Assembly (NCBI RefSeq): GCF_019059575.1
Contig: NW_024882885.1
Span: forward strand, 109,501-173,500
Origin: Amphibalanus amphitrite
Taxonomy: Eukaryota > Arthropoda > Thecostraca > Balanomorpha > Balanidae
Length of the DNA: 64,000 nt
Direction of reading: 5' to 3'
Part shown: positions 62,119-64,000 of the stretch, in pieces
Numbering within the stretch: position 1 is the first letter of the stretch
How the letters are laid out: every line of letters begins with the position of its first letter
Translations under genes and position numbers: made by a program
Notes under the pieces: generated by a model
What the model saw: only the letters and a program-made list of their open reading frames with translations
The model's database searches: none
What the model was told of the DNA's origin: nothing

Positions 62119-64000
62119 TCACCAGCGCTCGGAACAGACTGAAGGCGCCGGCTCACCAGCCGGCTGCCGATCGCGGTTGAGAATTAGAGCTGCCAGATTA
62201 CCAATGGAAGCAAGCACAGTTCCCGAATATTCTGTTACGAGAAGTAATCGAGACGCTTGAATTATGTATCCAGTGCAGATTTTAGGAAGACTGATGGGCT
62301 GAACAGCCGTTTTTAAAGAATTTGGCATACCATGTGTCCGTGTTGTAATTGATAACATTGATAATCTGGCAGCTCTAATACGTCAGCTGATAGGACCTAA
62401 TTATCGTGGTCGGCCGCAACTGGCCCATTCTGCCGGCGAATTCAGTTTGTTCTGAGCACTGGTGAGGGGCACTGCATGTATCTTCTACAGCGAGGTGATC
62501 ATTGAAGCGTTTTGTGTCGTCTGTACTGCAAGTCTGTTATAAGTTTGAATAAGTATGTATTGTAAACCGATATTCAACGTTCACTTGTTTCGTTGCTGGT
62601 TTTGTCTTTGATTTCTTTATGTCGGTTTTATATAACGTAACTTATCATTATTATGCTTCACGACAAGGGATGTTAAAGGAAAGACTGAAGATTCTAGTGC
62701 AATGTTTGTTACAATTTTTTCTAAAATCTTGCACATGGCAGATTTATTATCGCTTAATCTCGTGACAAAAAATCGGATACAAAATAAAAAGACAAAGGCA
62801 GCAAGGACACAAGTGAAGTATTGAATACTAGTTAACTGAACATACTTATTCAAACTAATAACAGACTTGCCGTACAGACGACACAAAACGCTTCAATGAT
62901 CACCTCGCTGTAGAAGATACACGCAGTGCCTCTCACCAGTGCTCAGAACAAACTGAAGTCGCCGGCAGAATGGGCCAGTTGCGGCCGACCACGATAATTA
63001 GGTCCTATCAGCTGACGTATTAGAGCTGCCAGATTATCAATGTTATCAATTACAACACGGACACATGATATGCCAAGTTCTTTAAAAACGGCTGTTCAGC
63101 CCATCAGTCTTCTAAAATCTGCACTGGATACATAATTCTAGCGTCTCGATTACTTCTCGTAACAGAACATTCGGGAACTGTGCTTGCTTCCATTGGAAAT
63201 CTGGCAGCTCTAATTCTCAACCGCGATCGGCAGCCGGCCGGTGAGCCGGCGCCTTCAGTCTGTTCCGAGCGCTGGTGAGGGGCGCTGCGCGTATCTTCTA
63301 CAGCGAGGTGATCATTGAAGCGCTTTGTGTCGTCTATACGGCAAGTCTGTTATAAGTTTGAATATGTATGCATTGTAAACTGATATTAATACGTTCTAGT
63401 TGTCTCGTTGCTGGCTTTGTCTTTGGTTTATTTATGTCGGTTTTAAATAACGTAACTTATCATTATTATATTTCACAAGGGATGTTAAAGAAAAGACTGA
63501 AGATTCTAGACAGAATAAAAAGAAAAAGGCAGCAACGACACAAGTGAAAGTATTGAAAACCAGTTCACTGAACATACTTATTCAAAATTATAACAGCATT
63601 GCCGTACAGACGACACACAGCGCTACTACGATCACATCGCTGTAAAGATGCACGCACCGCCCTTCACCAGTGCTTAGAACAAACTGATGTCTCGTTGCTG
63701 GCTTTGTCTTTGGTTTATTTATGTCGGTTTTAAATAACGTAACTTATCATTATTATATTTCACAAGGGATGTTAAAGAAAAGACTGAAGATTCTAGACAG
63801 AATAAAAAGAAAAAGGCAGCAACGACACAAGTGAAAGTATTGAAAACCAGTTCACTGAACATACTTATTCAAAATTATAACAGCATTGCCGTACAGACGA
63901 CACACAGCGCTACTACGATCACATCGCTGTAAAGATGCACGCACCGCCCTTCACCAGTGCTTAGAACAAACTGAAGTCGCCGGCCAGTTGCAACCGACCA
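62119..64000. repeat. Start of a further higher-order copy with a 287-bp tandem duplication, cut by the window edge
   Basis: A minus core (62119) and a plus core (63040) follow the usual opening order. TGTCTCGTTGCTGGC at 63,401 recurs at 63,688, and the following bases match through AACAAACTGA, giving a 287-bp head-to-tail duplication not seen in other copies. The array continues beyond 64,000. Confidence 0.8.

Larger units (their letters stand above)
13412..64000. repeat. Complex satellite of about 65 foldback units in both orientations
   Basis: From AACATTGCACTAGAATC at 13412 to the right edge, nearly all sequence is one family of 600-730-bp units. Plus-oriented cores begin near 13764, 14487, 16007, 17544, 19698, 20421, 22521, 24797, 25520, 27675, 29553, 30276, 32376, 34653, 35376, 37531, 38254, 40354, 42631, 43354, 45509, 47387, 48110, 50880, 53609, 54330, 56431, 58708, 59436, 60159, 60889 and 63040. 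Minus-oriented cores end near 16636, 18173, 18777, 21050, 21778, 23150, 23876, 26153, 26754, 28632, 30905, 31633, 33005, 33731, 36009, 36610, 38883, 39611, 40983, 41709, 43987, 44588, 46466, 51480, 52084, 52688, 54960, 55688, 57060, 57786, 61518 and 62119. The two orientations are about equally common, unlike an ordinary head-to-tail satellite. Two unrelated mobile elements interrupt it. Confidence 0.95.

Noticed and set aside
13764-63280. A gene family of 79-residue proteins
   Set aside because: The frame depends on near-identical repeats. Some copies are truncated or frameshifted, orientation varies, and no promoter or domain is seen. Kept only as a note.
13412-64000. CRISPR array
   Set aside because: Units are 600-730 bp, inverted and without unique spacers, and the genome is eukaryotic.

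Overview
The window is eukaryotic and most likely from an invertebrate animal. It carries a three-exon gene with GT-AG introns, several classes of short DNA transposon, a decayed LINE reverse-transcriptase relative, microsatellites, and about 50 kb of complex satellite. Nothing looks bacterial or viral. The exact taxon cannot be read from the sequence; an arthropod such as a tick, a mollusc or a lancelet would all fit the repeat style.

Positions 1-5.2 kb: a minus-strand gene of three exons encodes a 777-residue hAT-transposase-like protein of the ZMYM/KIAA1586 type, with a TTF-type zinc finger, a DUF4371/RNase H-like core and a hAT dimerisation region. The two upstream exons were found by matching splice sites and phases, and they add an N-terminus containing a consensus PCNA-binding (PIP-box) motif.

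Positions 5.2-13.4 kb: a nest of transposon relics without a convincing host gene. These include a 2.7-kb hAT-type element with 17-bp inverted ends and an 8-bp target duplication, filled with G/C-run repeats and a diverged minisatellite; a minus-strand RNase H remnant of a LINE; a 780-bp piggyBac-like non-autonomous element with TTAA duplications; a 139-bp foldback; and a 259-bp hAT MITE with a perfect 8-bp duplication.

Positions 13.4-64 kb (running off the right edge): one large array of about 65 related units of 600-730 bp in both orientations. Each unit is a foldback, with a roughly 163-bp core flanked by inverted arms of roughly 240 bp, and neighbouring units are joined through short spacers also flanked by inverted arms. 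Eleven units in the fixed orientation order - + + - - + - - + + - make a 7,978-bp higher-order repeat. It is present as one 7,977-bp copy (18777-26753), two adjacent near-identical 7,978-bp copies (28632-36609, 36610-44587), one internally deleted copy, and one copy expanded by two units. A 1,878-bp rearranged block is interposed twice. Two mobile elements have landed in the array. One at 14.6-15.3 kb has GAGCGAGCGA-type ends. One at 48141-50152 has 25-bp inverted ends, a TA target duplication and a 21-copy 27-bp minisatellite inside a long open frame.

No pathway links these parts. The most unusual object is the inverted-unit higher-order satellite. The best supported protein gene is the hAT-derived one.
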